From Dehalococcoidia bacterium (GTDB lineage: Bacteria > Chloroflexota > Dehalococcoidia > Lucifugimonadales > UBA3495): a stretch of 32,140 nucleotides of DNA. Below, one piece after another: positions 14,689 to 23,265 of this stretch (position 1 is its first letter; every line of letters starts with the position of its first letter). Below the pieces are notes generated by a model. That model was not told the DNA's origin. It was given only the letters and a program-made list of their open reading frames with translations, and made no database searches. The translations under genes and the position numbers were made by a program. The stretch covers positions 27,164-59,303 of the forward strand of contig JAGWBI010000030.1 in assembly GCA_021295965.1 (NCBI GenBank), given 5' to 3'.

Positions 14689-15768
14689 TCAGGCGGATAC
14701 GCTGGCCAGACCACGCTCCTGGTCGTCGGCGATGAGCCGGTCGATGATGTCGCTCAGTCCTCCGTCCATCAGGCGCTGCACGCCGTGGACGGTGAGTCCG
14801 ATGCGGTGGTCGGTGATGCGGTCCTGCGGGTAGTTGTAGGTGCGGATTTTCTCGCTGCGGTCGCCGCTGCCGATCTGAGCCTTGCGGCTGGTGGAGATGG
14901 CGGCCTGGTGGCGTTCCTGCTCGGCGGAGTAGAGCCGGCTGCGCAGGATGGTCATGGCCTTGGACTTGTTCTTGTACTGGGAACGCTCGTCCTGGCACAC
15001 CACCACCAGGCCCGTGGGTTCGTGGACAATCCGGACGGCGGTGGCGACTTTGTTCACGTTCTGTCCGCCGTGTCCGCCGGCATGGAAGATGTCGATGCGA
15101 AGGTCATCTTCCTTGATGTTGACCTCGACCTCGTCAGCCTGGGGCAGCACGGCGACGGTGGCGGTGGAGGTGTGGATGCGCCCCTGGGCTTCGGTCTCCG
15201 GCACTCGCTGCACGCGATGCACGCCGGCCTCAAACTTGAGGCGGCTGAAGGCGTTTCTGCCGTCCACCGAGAAGGCGATGCGGTTGAACCCGCCCAGGTC
15301 CGACGGGTTCGAGTCCAAAATATCCACGGCCCAGCCTTGCTCCTGGGCGAAACGCTGGTACATCCGGTAGAGGTCGCCGGCGAAGAGGGATGCTTCCTGC
15401 CCTCCGGCGGCGGAGTGTATCTCGACAATCACGTCGCGCTCGTCGTTGGGGTCCTTGGGGAGCAGGGCGATTTTCAACTGCTGGGCCAGCGTGTCAAGGC
15501 GATTTTCCACCTCTTCCAGTTCCTGCTGGGCCATCTCCACCAGTTCGGGATCGCCGCCCTCGCTGACCAGCGCGCGCAGGTCGCCCTGTTCTTCAAACAG
15601 CCTGCGATGCTCACTGTCAATGGCGACCAGTTCTTCCAGACCGGAACGCTCCCGGTTGAGCTCCCGCAGCCGAGCGAAGTCGGCGGCAACATCGGGTTGC
15701 GCCATCTCCTCCTCAATGGAGTGATACCGTTCAACTATTGGTTGCAATTTGTTGAAAATGTCTGCCAT
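14689..15768 (-). CDS. prfA: Peptide chain release factor 1
   Basis: This 359-residue protein is RF1: a helical domain 1, codon-recognition P-x-T motif PET at 190-192 inside RVQRVPETEAQGRIHT, and the peptidyl-tRNA hydrolysis motif GGQ at 234-236 (HAGGHGGQNVNKVATAV). RF1 reads UAA and UAG. The P-x-T motif rules out RF2. I use ATG at 15768; a GTG immediately upstream is an alternative. A TATAAT promoter lies 35 bp upstream. prmC, whose product modifies Q236, follows. Confidence 0.96.
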   Translation of the reverse strand: MADIFNKLQPIVERYHSIEEEMAQPDVAADFARLRELNRERSGLEELVAIDSEHRRLFEEQGDLRALVSEGGDPELVEMAQQELEEVENRLDTLAQQLKIALLPKDPNDERDVIVEIHSAAGGQEASLFAGDLYRMYQRFAQEQGWAVDILDSNPSDLGGFNRIAFSVDGRNAFSRLKFEAGVHRVQRVPETEAQGRIHTSTATVAVLPQADEVEVNIKEDDLRIDIFHAGGHGGQNVNKVATAVRIVHEPTGLVVVCQDERSQYKNKSKAMTILRSRLYSAEQERHQAAISTSRKAQIGSGDRSEKIRTYNYPQDRITDHRIGLTVHGVQRLMDGGLSDIIDRLIADDQERGLASVSA

Positions 15769-15802
15769 CACACGCCACTCACGCGAATATTATTCAGTGT
15801 AA

Positions 15803-15832
15803 ATTATAGCGCAAGCCAACAAACCGCGACAA
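15803..15832 (-). promoter_or_regulatory. Sigma-70-type promoter of prfA-prmC
   Basis: Read on the minus strand, TTGTCG (15832-15827) is followed after 18 bases by a perfect TATAAT (15808-15803). The predicted start is near 15796, giving a leader of about 28 bases before the prfA ATG. The surrounding sequence is AT-rich compared with the rest of the window. Confidence 0.65.
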
Positions 15833-15839
15833 GGTAGCG

Positions 15840-16093
15840 CACTCGTTCCTGCGTACTCATTTGGTGGTGTTAATCGGAATCAGGATTGATCAGGTTGGGA
15901 AATTAACGAGATTAGATGTGTTGCGCCACCAAACGGCTCGGTTCCTGCCATGTGCAAAATCCGGAGAACTCTGATTTTGCCACCATTTTGCGGACGCGGC
16001 TGAGATCTCGGTCACCGGCTACGGAACAATGACCAACTCCCGCCATCCTGATCCGTGAAAAGCCGAGGGAAGGGAAATGGCGGGACCCGTCAA
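15840..16093. other. Gene-free gap with inverted repeats
   Basis: I see no gene. GCAAAATC (15954-15961) and GATTTTGC (15973-15980) form a hairpin. TCCCGCCAT (16038-16046) and ATGGCGGGA (16077-16085) form another, just after the DUF948-like gene's stop, where it could end that transcript. No T-run is present. Confidence 0.5.
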
Positions 16094-16393
16094 TCAGTTC
16101 TGCTGGGGGCGGGCGTCTTCGGCCGGCGGTTCGGCATTGTCTCGGTTGCGAAAGCGGTTTATCAGATCCCACAGGAAAATGCCGAGTTCGCTGCCCATGG
16201 CCACCAGGCCTGTGATCCGTGACGACGTCTCCAGCATCAACTGGGAAGCGGTTTCAAAATTACGTGCGCCCCGCCTCAATGCGGGAAATATCTTCAGTAC
16301 AACTACCGTAAGCGTTGCCGCCGCTACGGTCACCATTACCGCCATTACGATAATGGCAATATCCCGAACAATCGCCAATATGTCTGGCGGCAT
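16094..16393 (-). CDS. Small membrane protein, DUF948 (YtxG)-like
   Basis: This 99-residue protein has one long N-terminal hydrophobic helix (IAIIVMAVMVTVAAATLTVV, about 12-31), an amphipathic helix with Ser and Thr (about 45-65), a second hydrophobic patch and a polar Pro-rich tail. The layout resembles DUF948 proteins, which in Bacillus are next to ytxH; here a YtxH-like gene lies just upstream. GAAGGAA about 8 bases before the ATG supports the start. Function is unknown, probably at the cell envelope. Confidence 0.65.
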   Translation of the reverse strand: MPPDILAIVRDIAIIVMAVMVTVAAATLTVVVLKIFPALRRGARNFETASQLMLETSSRITGLVAMGSELGIFLWDLINRFRNRDNAEPPAEDARPQQN

Positions 16394-16422
16394 ATCGTGG
16401 TTCCTTCTCGTTAATTTAAAGG

Positions 16423-16456
16423 GCCGGAGGGTCGGAAATGTTCCGATCCCTCCGGC
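16423..16456 (-). terminator. Hairpin between the YtxH-like and DUF948-like genes
   Basis: GCCGGAGGGTCGGAA (16423-16437) and TTCCGATCCCTCCGGC (16441-16456) pair with one bulged base and a three-base loop. On the minus strand the hairpin is followed by CCTTTAAATTAA, a weak U-rich tail. It may partly end or stabilise the YtxH transcript before the next gene. Confidence 0.55.
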
Positions 16457-16468
16457 GACAGGTGATCG

Positions 16469-16687
16469 CTAGTCCTGTGCCTCAACGACGTCCACGACTT
16501 CCGAGTTGCCGCCGCTGCTGCGGATGCGCTGCCAGTAGTCTCGTCCTCGATCAACGGCCTGGGTTGCAGTGCGCTGCAGTACCTCTCGGGTCTCCCGACC
16601 GCTGCGGGGAGCCAGCAGCATGCCCAAGCCGACGCCAATGCCGATGCCGGCGGCCAGCAATACCAGATCACGCTGAGTTCTGTTCAT
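16469..16687 (-). CDS. YtxH-like small membrane protein
   Basis: This 72-residue protein has an N-terminal hydrophobic helix rich in Gly (LVLLAAGIGIGVGLGMLLAP), then RSGRETREVLQRTA, the YtxH family layout of a glycine-rich membrane anchor followed by a charged helix. AGGAGG 7 bases before the ATG at 16687 clearly fixes the start, so the longer form from 16714 is unlikely. YtxH proteins are linked to general stress in Bacillus; no direct evidence of that here. It is followed by a hairpin and the DUF948-like gene. Confidence 0.78.
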   Translation of the reverse strand: MNRTQRDLVLLAAGIGIGVGLGMLLAPRSGRETREVLQRTATQAVDRGRDYWQRIRSSGGNSEVVDVVEAQD

Positions 16688-16972
16688 TTTTATCCTCCTG
16701 AAGTAAGTTTTCATATCTGATTATACAACGAATGATCGTACTGCCGGTACAAATGCGTCATTCGTCACGCGGCCTGGCGCATATCCGCGGTGATGGCCGG
16801 AGAAGCCAAGACTGCCTCGCGGCGGCGGCGGCCGGCGACTGGAGGGCTTGTTCTGCGCCCGGACTGACGGGCCGCCGGGGTCCTGCCGGCGGCAAACTGA
16901 TCAAGGTGTGTCGAGGCGGCTTTGTATGGCCCCGACGATGGGATGGCTATTGGCGGATTCCCGGCCGGCGGC

Positions 16973-17707
16973 TCACTCTTCCCGATGGGTCTCGAACCGG
17001 CCGATGAACTCGTGATCCCGAGCCTCCCGGGGCATTCTGGCCAGCGCCAGGGTTTGCGGCAAGACGATGCCTCCGGAGAAGATCAGCTTGACGGCGTCCT
17101 CCACGGCGATGTCGGTCTCCAACAGGTCGTCCTCGTTGATGAAGGCCATATTTCCCGAGGTCGGGTTGGGAACGGTGGGAATGTACACGATGGCCAGTGA
17201 ATGGTCGCTGGTGCGCGAGTAGGCCCGCCCCGTCACGAAGCCCATGGCCACCATCCCTTCCCGGGGCCACTCCAGGAAGACCACCCGACTGAAGTTGAAA
17301 TCCGACGCCATCAACGTGGTGGCCTGATTGGTGACGCCGTAAATCGTCTTGATGACGGGAATGTGGCCCAACAGCGCGCTTGCCCCGTCCATGACCCGCC
17401 GACCCGCCGCGGTGGAAATCATCAGCCCAACCAGGTAGAAAATAACGATGACGGCGATGAGGCCGATGCCTGGGAAATCCCAGGGCCGGTCGGATACGAA
17501 GGGGAGCGGCCTGACGAAACCGTCGGCGTAGCCGATTATGAACGCGATTACGAAAATCGTCACGAGCAGGGGCACCAACCCCATAAGCCCGGCCAATGTT
17601 TTGCTCTGAAAATGCCCCTCGATGCGTTTGGCCAGGCTTGGCGTCGATCGTTCCGGTTGCACGCCCGGATCGTTATTAACGGTGTTCACAGCGTCCTCCC
17701 AGTGCAT
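16973..17707 (-). CDS. DUF502 family membrane protein
   Basis: This protein of about 244 residues has two or more hydrophobic helices (LVPLLVTIFVIAFIIGYADG and GIGLIAVIVIFYLVGLMIST). The signature RTYGVT-like IKTIYGVTNQ and VYIPTVPNPTSG are typical of DUF502, a widespread envelope protein of unknown role. The final third is soluble (ETDIAVEDAVKLIFSGG). The start is uncertain: ATG 17707 is used; ATG 17779 or 17758 would add up to 24 residues with no similarity I know. It stands in a run of small envelope genes on the minus strand. Confidence 0.85.
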   Translation of the reverse strand: MHWEDAVNTVNNDPGVQPERSTPSLAKRIEGHFQSKTLAGLMGLVPLLVTIFVIAFIIGYADGFVRPLPFVSDRPWDFPGIGLIAVIVIFYLVGLMISTAAGRRVMDGASALLGHIPVIKTIYGVTNQATTLMASDFNFSRVVFLEWPREGMVAMGFVTGRAYSRTSDHSLAIVYIPTVPNPTSGNMAFINEDDLLETDIAVEDAVKLIFSGGIVLPQTLALARMPREARDHEFIGRFETHREE

Positions 17708-17779
17708 TGCCGGCGGCCCGTCTCCCGGTAACCAGTATGATTGGCCGGAAGATCCCATTTCAATGAAATGGCCGACCAT

Positions 17780-18010
17780 TTGCAGGCCGTTATATCGCCG
17801 TTACGACCCACGTAACGGCGGGGCAGCAACCGGGTTGTGTTGCGCTAACGGCGCCGGCGAGGCGGCATCAGCCGGTGGGGTTGCCGCAGTACGATCCGAC
17901 GCAATCAGCGCGTGGCGGAAGTTACGCAATTGGGCGTCGGCAAACTGGCTATTCCCGTTGATTCAAGGCACTATTCGCCCGAATCCGTTAACCAGATCCC
18001 TGTGCCTTCC
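17780..18010. other. Gene-free stretch between DUF502 and the transposase relic
   Basis: I see no gene, RNA or convincing repeat in this stretch. Short open frames have no recognisable features. It may be part of the insertion scar. Confidence 0.4.
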
Positions 18011-18580
18011 ATTATACATCCTCGGTGGGTTGCTCACGCGCAACTGCTGGCTACCGGCAGCGGTCGGTTTCGGGTGGTGTCGAGATGGTTGGGCTGGGTA
18101 ATGGCGCATGCCGCGATGGGGACCTGCCGGGTTGCTGTCCACTCCGGGATCACGCGACAGGGCGGCCATTTGCCCAGGGCGGCGCCATGGTCAGCGCTGG
18201 GGCAGGAGGCAACAAACCACGGATCTGGCCGATCTCGATGAGAGGTTTTCGAGGCGTCAACCGGAGTTTGCAGGGCCTCGATGGGGGGTTTTGGGGGCTG
18301 GATTAGCCCGAATCCACCGATGGGATGGCGCGGAATTGGTCAGACCAGCGTGGTCGATGCCGGCTCCCCCAGCCGGAGCCGACGCCACCAACGGCAGTAT
18401 CTTGTCGCCAGCGCTGGCTCGCCCAGGGGGACGGCCCAGGTCAACGTGCCGGTCAGCCAGTTCACCCGTTCCCAAGTGGCGCGCCAGGGTGACCGGCAGG
18501 ATCAATTCGGCATTGGACACCGGACAGTGGTTGTCAAAGTCGATTTGGATACGGTCGTCGGGATCATCTCGTGGTAGCAT
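18010..18580 (-). pseudogene. Relic of an IS1380-type transposase
   Basis: The minus strand at 18580-18310 reads like the N-terminal region of an IS1380-family transposase: IDFDNHCPVSNAELILPVTL, then ARHLGTGELADRHVDLGRPPG, RASAGDKILPLVASAPAGGAG and IDHAGL. The catalytic core is missing. At about 18260-18150 a segment LLPQR-stop-PWRRP looks like the family's C-terminal QRWPW block with a TGG to TGA change. Sequence then ends in noncoding DNA. I infer an internal deletion of most of the gene. The N-terminal part is a good match; the C-terminal part is weaker. Confidence 0.6.
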
Positions 18581-18747
18581 CCGGTGGGTGCTCCTAGTTT
18601 CAGGGCGGTTTCTTGTATCAAAACCATTATCCCCGAAGCCGGGGCACTTGCTCATCCCTTCATCACGCCGCCACATTCACCTCTTCGGTGAATTGGAGGT
18701 TAGCGGAAGCGCCAGCCGGTAAGTGGCACACAACCAAAGAGGTCAAG

Positions 18748-20112
18748 ATGGGACAACGCCCACATTGGTTTCGAAGCAGCCTGATAAAGACCGGCGTGCC
18801 GGCCCTGCTGATATTCACGTTGCTCCTGCTCCTGCCCGCAGTCCTGACGGCGCAGCAGCAGAGCAAGCTCGGCAACCCCACCAACCTGCAGGCGTCTCCG
18901 GCTGGGCCCAGTCAGGTGAAAGCCACCTGGCAGGCCGCCCAGAACGCGGAGGTCCACTATGTCTGGTCGGTGCGTCCCGACGGCGCTGGCGGCAAATGGA
19001 CCGCGGCCGCCGCGACGGCTGGCTCAACCACCATTGACGGCCTGTCGAGCGGGCAACTTTACTGGTTCATCGCGCTGGCGGGGGGAAACGTGGACGGTGA
19101 GTGGCAGTGGTCACAGTACAGCAACTGGGCATCGGCCACGACCGAGACGGTCCGGACCGTCAGCAAGATCTACTGGACGGACTGGTCCGTTCGAACACCC
19201 AAGATCCAGCGGGCCAACTTGGATGGCTCAGAGGTCGAAACATTGATCGCCAGCGACGTGAGAACGCAACGGCCGTGGGGCATCGCTCTGGATGCGCAGG
19301 GCGGCAAGATGTATTGGAGCCACTACCCCGGCGAAAATACCCGAGACCTGGACAAGATCATGCGGTCCAACCTTGACGGTACCGAAGCCGAGGTTCTGGT
19401 TCACGCCGAGGATGGGTTGAGACACCCGCAGTCCCTAGCCCTAGACTTGGCGGCCGAAAAAATATATTGGACAGAGGAGAGCGGGAGCAGCATCCGCCGT
19501 GCCAATCTGGACGGGACCCAGGTTGAAGCCATCGCCGACGAAATAGTTCGGGTCGATTACGGGGATCGCATCGGCCGCCTGAATCTTGATGGCATTGCAT
19601 TGGACCTAACCACGGGCAAAATGTACATCGCCGGCACCGACCTGGATCACGTCCGCGACTCCGGCCAGTTTGCGTCAAGAATACGTCGCGCCAATTTGGA
19701 TGGCTCTGGTGTCGAGGACCTGGTCACGGGGCTGCATAACGTACGCGGACTAGCTCTGGACCTCCCGGCGGGCATGATGTATTGGACGGAGGGCGGAGCA
19801 CTGAAGGTTTTCGAGGATCTCAACAACAGCGTGGGATGGGCCGACGACGGAACGGCGAAGATCCAGCGGGCGGGTCTGGACGGATCCGGCGTGCAGGACC
19901 TGCTTACCTCCGAAGACGGTCTGCATCGGCCAAATGGTGTGGCACTGGACACGTTGGCGGGCAAAATGTACTGGACCACCGAGGCATCTGGCTTCGTCAA
20001 GTTCAGACGCGCGAACACGGACGGCACCAGCCTCGAGGACCTGGTTTCCTACCGACCGGCGACAGCACCTCAAGACATAGCTATCCTATCGATGCCGACG
20101 GACCTGCCCTGA
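18748..20112 (+). CDS. Secreted Fn3 plus YWTD beta-propeller protein
   Basis: This 454-residue protein has an N-terminal signal (ALLIFTLLLLLPAVLTAQQQ region, about 18-38), one Fn3-like domain (about 42-135: NPTNLQASPAG through SQYSNWASATT) and then repeated units of a YWTD beta-propeller: KIYWTDW, KMYWSHYP, KIYWTEES, KMYIAGTD, MMYWTEGG, KMYWTTEA, each followed by an RANLDG-x-x-(V/A)E-type strand. About six blades are expected. These propellers bind proteins in animal LDL receptors; here the partner is unknown. AGAGGT five bases before ATG 18748 supports the start. It lies next to two other secreted Fn3 genes, suggesting a surface module. Confidence 0.87.
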   Translation: MGQRPHWFRSSLIKTGVPALLIFTLLLLLPAVLTAQQQSKLGNPTNLQASPAGPSQVKATWQAAQNAEVHYVWSVRPDGAGGKWTAAAATAGSTTIDGLSSGQLYWFIALAGGNVDGEWQWSQYSNWASATTETVRTVSKIYWTDWSVRTPKIQRANLDGSEVETLIASDVRTQRPWGIALDAQGGKMYWSHYPGENTRDLDKIMRSNLDGTEAEVLVHAEDGLRHPQSLALDLAAEKIYWTEESGSSIRRANLDGTQVEAIADEIVRVDYGDRIGRLNLDGIALDLTTGKMYIAGTDLDHVRDSGQFASRIRRANLDGSGVEDLVTGLHNVRGLALDLPAGMMYWTEGGALKVFEDLNNSVGWADDGTAKIQRAGLDGSGVQDLLTSEDGLHRPNGVALDTLAGKMYWTTEASGFVKFRRANTDGTSLEDLVSYRPATAPQDIAILSMPTDLP

Positions 20113-20218
20113 AGTCAAAACAGGCGAACGCCGACGGCGCCACAGCGTCAGGGACACGCCAAGTCGCCGGCGCCACGGGTTACTGCGGCGATTTACCGCT
20201 CAGGCGTTGACTTAGCCA

Positions 20219-21007
20219 CTATCGCTCGACCGCCTCGTTCACCTTGGTCACCACCCAGACATTATTGTCTTCCCGGTCTGCCCAGAATCTATAGCGCAAG
20301 TTCATGCGTCCACGAGTGATGAATTGACTTACACCACGGTCTGGCGCCGATATCCAGATCTTTCCATCATCCCAGGTCGTAATGAATTGACCGGCGTAGT
20401 CACCACCCTGGCTGACCCTTTGGTACGCGATGACGCCGCTGGGGTGCAGGGGATTTGGCTCAGGTTCCGGCCAGATGCAACCCTGTCCCGGGCTGATGCG
20501 CAAACCCACGTGACATTCAACCGTCGGGATGACAGGGATCGCGAGGATGGTGGCGCCGCTCGGGGCTTGAGGCTGATCAGTGGGCGGCGGCGACGGCGCG
20601 CCCCGCAGTGTGAGTGCGGCCCACTCCGACCATTGTGCTGTCCCGAAGCGCGACTCGGCGCTGCCCACGATGAACGCATGATAAGCGCCGGGTTCCAGAC
20701 GTGGCACGGTGTAGTAGGTCTGTCCTCGGTTGGACACATCAACGAATACGAAAGCTTCCAGCCACTCCAGGCCGGCGCCGGTCACTTCCAGGTAGTCTGC
20801 GTAGTCCACCCACCCAACGCGGTAATAGTTCGTATCGGGAACTGCATTCCAGGTCAGCTTGACCTCACCCGGGTTATCCCCGTCCACGGCAGTAACTCCC
20901 GTCGGCGGCGATAGCGAGTCCTGCGCATGCACGACGTGATCACCGGTACCGGTCGCAACCAGGATCATAAGCAGTGATAGGGCGATGATCGGGTTGATAA
21001 ATCGCAT
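20219..21007 (-). CDS. Secreted Fn3-domain protein
   Basis: This 262-residue protein has a signal peptide (IIALSLLMILVATGTGDHVVHA), then an Fn3-type domain (PPTGVTAVDGDNPGEVKLTW through AQWSEWAALTL), a Pro-rich linker and a C-terminal domain with Cys residues (VECHVGLRISPGQGC) and a WWDDGKIW-like beta-rich end. Function is unknown; it probably faces the outside. TGGAGG upstream of ATG 21007 supports this start. The gene is convergent with the YWTD gene and divergent from a frameshifted paralogue at 21174. Confidence 0.78.
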   Translation of the reverse strand: MRFINPIIALSLLMILVATGTGDHVVHAQDSLSPPTGVTAVDGDNPGEVKLTWNAVPDTNYYRVGWVDYADYLEVTGAGLEWLEAFVFVDVSNRGQTYYTVPRLEPGAYHAFIVGSAESRFGTAQWSEWAALTLRGAPSPPPTDQPQAPSGATILAIPVIPTVECHVGLRISPGQGCIWPEPEPNPLHPSGVIAYQRVSQGGDYAGQFITTWDDGKIWISAPDRGVSQFITRGRMNLRYRFWADREDNNVWVVTKVNEAVER

Positions 21008-21173
21008 AATGCTGTCCTCCACTTAGAGCCTACCTTGATTGGAATGGATCATCGTCAAAGCCCTCGTTGCAATACCCGACTGGGTCCAACGGTCGCTGCT
21101 GTTTATGAATATCGGGCGCCTCCACGGCCGCGGCTGCCATCCCTACCCCAGATTGCATACAGAGCAGGAGGGT

Positions 21174-21607
21174 ATGAAGGTGAAATTCTTCAAATTGGCG
21201 GCCCTGGCACTGGGACTGGCAGTAGCGACCATCAGTAGCGGAGGCGCCACCATTGCCTCCGCACAAGACGCGCTACCAGCACTTTCCAACGTGCGTTCCT
21301 CCAACGACGATAGCTCCGCGAAGTCGCCTTCTCCTGGGCGTCCGTAACGGACACCCAATACTACCGCATCGGCTGGGTAGCGTACGAGGGCCATCTGGAA
21401 GTCAACGGGCCGGGCCGGGATTGGCTGGAAGCCTTCACCTTCGTGTACATAGCCAATAACGGCCAAAACTCCCACCAAGTCATCAAAGAATATCTTGGCT
21501 CCAGTTCGTCGGGCCGTCGCCGCACCGGCGTCGTGGGTGTCTTCCCCAATCGGACCGCCACCCGCCGCCTGGCGGGCGCGGTGCTGCTCGGCCGGCACGA
21601 CGAATGA
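21174..21607 (+). pseudogene. Frameshifted paralogue of the Fn3 protein
   Basis: The start ATG 21174 has AGGAGGGT upstream and encodes a signal peptide (KFFKLAALALGLAVATIS). After about residue 40 the frame changes near 21310. The next frame reads EVAFSWASVTDTQYYRIGW, then VAYEGHLEVNGPGRDWLEAF and TFVYIANNGQ, matching the domain of the divergent gene (EVKLTWNAVPDTNYYRVGW and LEWLEAFVFVDVSNRGQ). The second frame stops at 21607, where the paralogue continues. So it is frameshifted and truncated, and the two genes lie back to back. Confidence 0.75.
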
Positions 21608-21769
21608 GCCGAAGGCTGCCGCTACCTCACCATCAGCAACGACGTCAACACCGAGGCTCTGCCAGCCGCCAACATCCGGAAGGCTGCTGCCGCAAGGACA
21701 TCACAAAGGATGACGTCGATTACACCCATGGACGGGGCGTAACTCCCGACAAGGCGTCTGTCGGTAGAG

Positions 21770-22525
21770 TCAAACCGGCTTGTCGCCGTAGTGCAGGGCC
21801 ACGCCGCCCAGGCCGAGCCGGCGGTAGCCCACGTTCACCAGGCCGGCCTGCCGGTACACCTCGGCCAGTCCGTCGGCGGTGAGGAAGTAGTCCACGCTGT
21901 CGGGCAGGTAGGTGTAGGCCGCCCGGTCGCCGGCAACCAGTTGGCCCATGAGAGGCACGAACCGGTGAAAGTAGAGACGACCCATCATCGCCGGGATGCC
22001 GGGACGCATGGGGGTCAGTTCCAGGGTCGTGACCTTGCCGCCGGGGGCCACCACGCGGGCCATCTCGTTGATGGCGGCGGGCACGTCGGGCATATTGCGC
22101 AGGCTGAAACCGGCGGTGGCGCCGACGAAGGTATTGTCGGCGAAGGGCAGCTGCAGGGCGTCGGCCTGGGCGAAGGTGATGGGCGTGTCGCCCGGTCGAT
22201 GGCCGACCCGCCGGCGTCGGGCGGCGATGGACAGCATCTCCGACAACAGGTCAACGCCGACCACGGCGGTGACTCCCGCGCAGTTCGCCAGGGCGAAGGC
22301 CAGGTCGCCGGTGCCGGTGGCGATGTCCAGCGTTGCCCCGATGCCGTCCGTTCCCCCGCGCTCCGTTCCAGCCGCGCCGGCGGCGGTGAGGCGGGCGGTG
22401 TCCCGCTTCCAGCGGTGATGCATCCCGCCGGTCATCAGCGAGTTCATCAGGTCATAGCGCGGCGAGATGCGGGCGAACATCTCCGCCACGTAACGCCGCT
22501 TGTCGTCGCCGGTCAGGTGGGCCAT
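21770..22525 (-). CDS. menG: Demethylmenaquinone methyltransferase (UbiE/MenG)
   Basis: This 251-residue class I methyltransferase has the UbiE/MenG opening FARISPRYDLMNSLMTGGMHHRWK, the SAM loop LDIATGTGDLA (66-76), AQADALQLPFADNTF and FSLRNMPDVPAAINEMARV, and finally the C-terminal YTYLPDSVDYF. It methylates demethylmenaquinone to menaquinone in the membrane-associated quinone pathway. A 14-residue Gly-Ala-rich insertion (50-63) is unusual. The start ATG 22525 lies inside the 61-bp direct repeat at 22509-22569. Upstream, the repeat carries the end of a RibD-like gene, so it probably was its neighbour. Confidence 0.92.
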   Translation of the reverse strand: MAHLTGDDKRRYVAEMFARISPRYDLMNSLMTGGMHHRWKRDTARLTAAGAAGTERGGTDGIGATLDIATGTGDLAFALANCAGVTAVVGVDLLSEMLSIAARRRRVGHRPGDTPITFAQADALQLPFADNTFVGATAGFSLRNMPDVPAAINEMARVVAPGGKVTTLELTPMRPGIPAMMGRLYFHRFVPLMGQLVAGDRAAYTYLPDSVDYFLTADGLAEVYRQAGLVNVGYRRLGLGGVALHYGDKPV

Positions 22526-22569
22526 GACGTCAGCCGGCGACCGGGCATTAATGGAGCATGACGACGCCG
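22509..22569. repeat. 61-bp direct repeat, copy 1
   Basis: 58 of 61 bases match 23795-23855. On the minus strand this copy holds SGVVMLH with a stop where the other copy has Tyr, then menG's MAHLTG start. It flanks the 1.2-kb insertion together with copy 2. Confidence 0.9.
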
Positions 22570-22657
22570 GAGTTGCGCGACGCGACGGTACGAACGAAAT
22601 TTGACGGCTCGGTCGGCAAGAATCTGACCCCAGGTGGACCGGAATTCGGGGGTTTGC

Positions 22658-22794
22658 CTGATGCGTACCCAGTCTGCCATCGTGAGGAGTGTAGCGACGC
22701 GGCGACCCCGTTGAGTGAGCGACGGGTGCCCTCGGTACCGAGATTGCCGCGCTTCGCTCGCAATGACAGGCCGTGCAAATTGGGTACGCATGAG
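22658..22794. mobile_element. Miniature inverted-repeat element, ATTGCGAG type, with terminal repeats
   Basis: Left end CTGATGCGTACCCAGTCTG (22658-22676) and right end CAAATTGGGTACGCATGAG (22776-22794) are inverted repeats with 16 of 19 matches. Inside are the arms GCCATCGTGAGGAGTG and CTCGCAATGACAGG. The flanks GGGGTTTGC (22649-22657) and GGGGTTGC (22795-22802) look like a 9-bp target duplication with one base lost. It has no coding capacity, so a transposase would be supplied elsewhere. Confidence 0.75.
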
Positions 22795-23011
22795 GGGGTT
22801 GCTTGTTGACGTTCAGGGGAAAGTCCGGTTAGGTTTCCAGCGAACACGTCATTGGCTGAGGTTTTGATGGTACCAGACGACGTTGTGGTGAAGCGCCGCG
22901 CTGGCGGACCTTATTCTCGTGGCCTGAAGAAAGGCAAAAACCGGGAAAGCCGCTGACACAAGGGGCGTCCAGCCAGTCCGGCACTTCTGCGAAAAGGCAC
23001 TTTCTCGAATC

Positions 23012-23180
23012 CTCACGCGTACCCGATTTGTTGGCATGAGCTACGGCGGGCCCATGGCGCGGAGCTTTAACGCAAAGACGCAAAGGGATGATTGGGCTTG
23101 CGAGGGAGTGTCCAATAATGAACCTCGGGATCCTGTTGCGTAAGCGCCATGACGGTTTGATCAAACCGGGTACGCGTGAG
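23012..23180. mobile_element. Miniature inverted-repeat element with 19-bp ends and 9-bp target duplication
   Basis: Ends CTCACGCGTACCCGATTTG (23012-23030) and CAAACCGGGTACGCGTGAG (23162-23180) are inverted repeats with 18 of 19 matches. The flanks TCTCGAATC (23003-23011) and TCTCAAATC (23181-23189) agree at 8 of 9 positions. The 131-bp interior lacks a gene and includes TTTAACGCAAAGACGCAAAG, related to the start of the window. It is the best-preserved copy of the family here. Confidence 0.85.
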
Positions 23181-23265
23181 TCTCAAATCATATTGCCAGA
23201 TATTTTTTCTTGTGCTAAAGCCCCATCATGATTTGGAAATCTACGAAATGCAGAGAGGTAATCAG

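Noticed and set aside
22548-22847. Minus-strand frame ending in VVMLH as a real gene
   Set aside because: Only its last part resembles the RibD-like C-terminus and it lies in the direct repeat; the rest crosses a miniature element, so it is a remnant.
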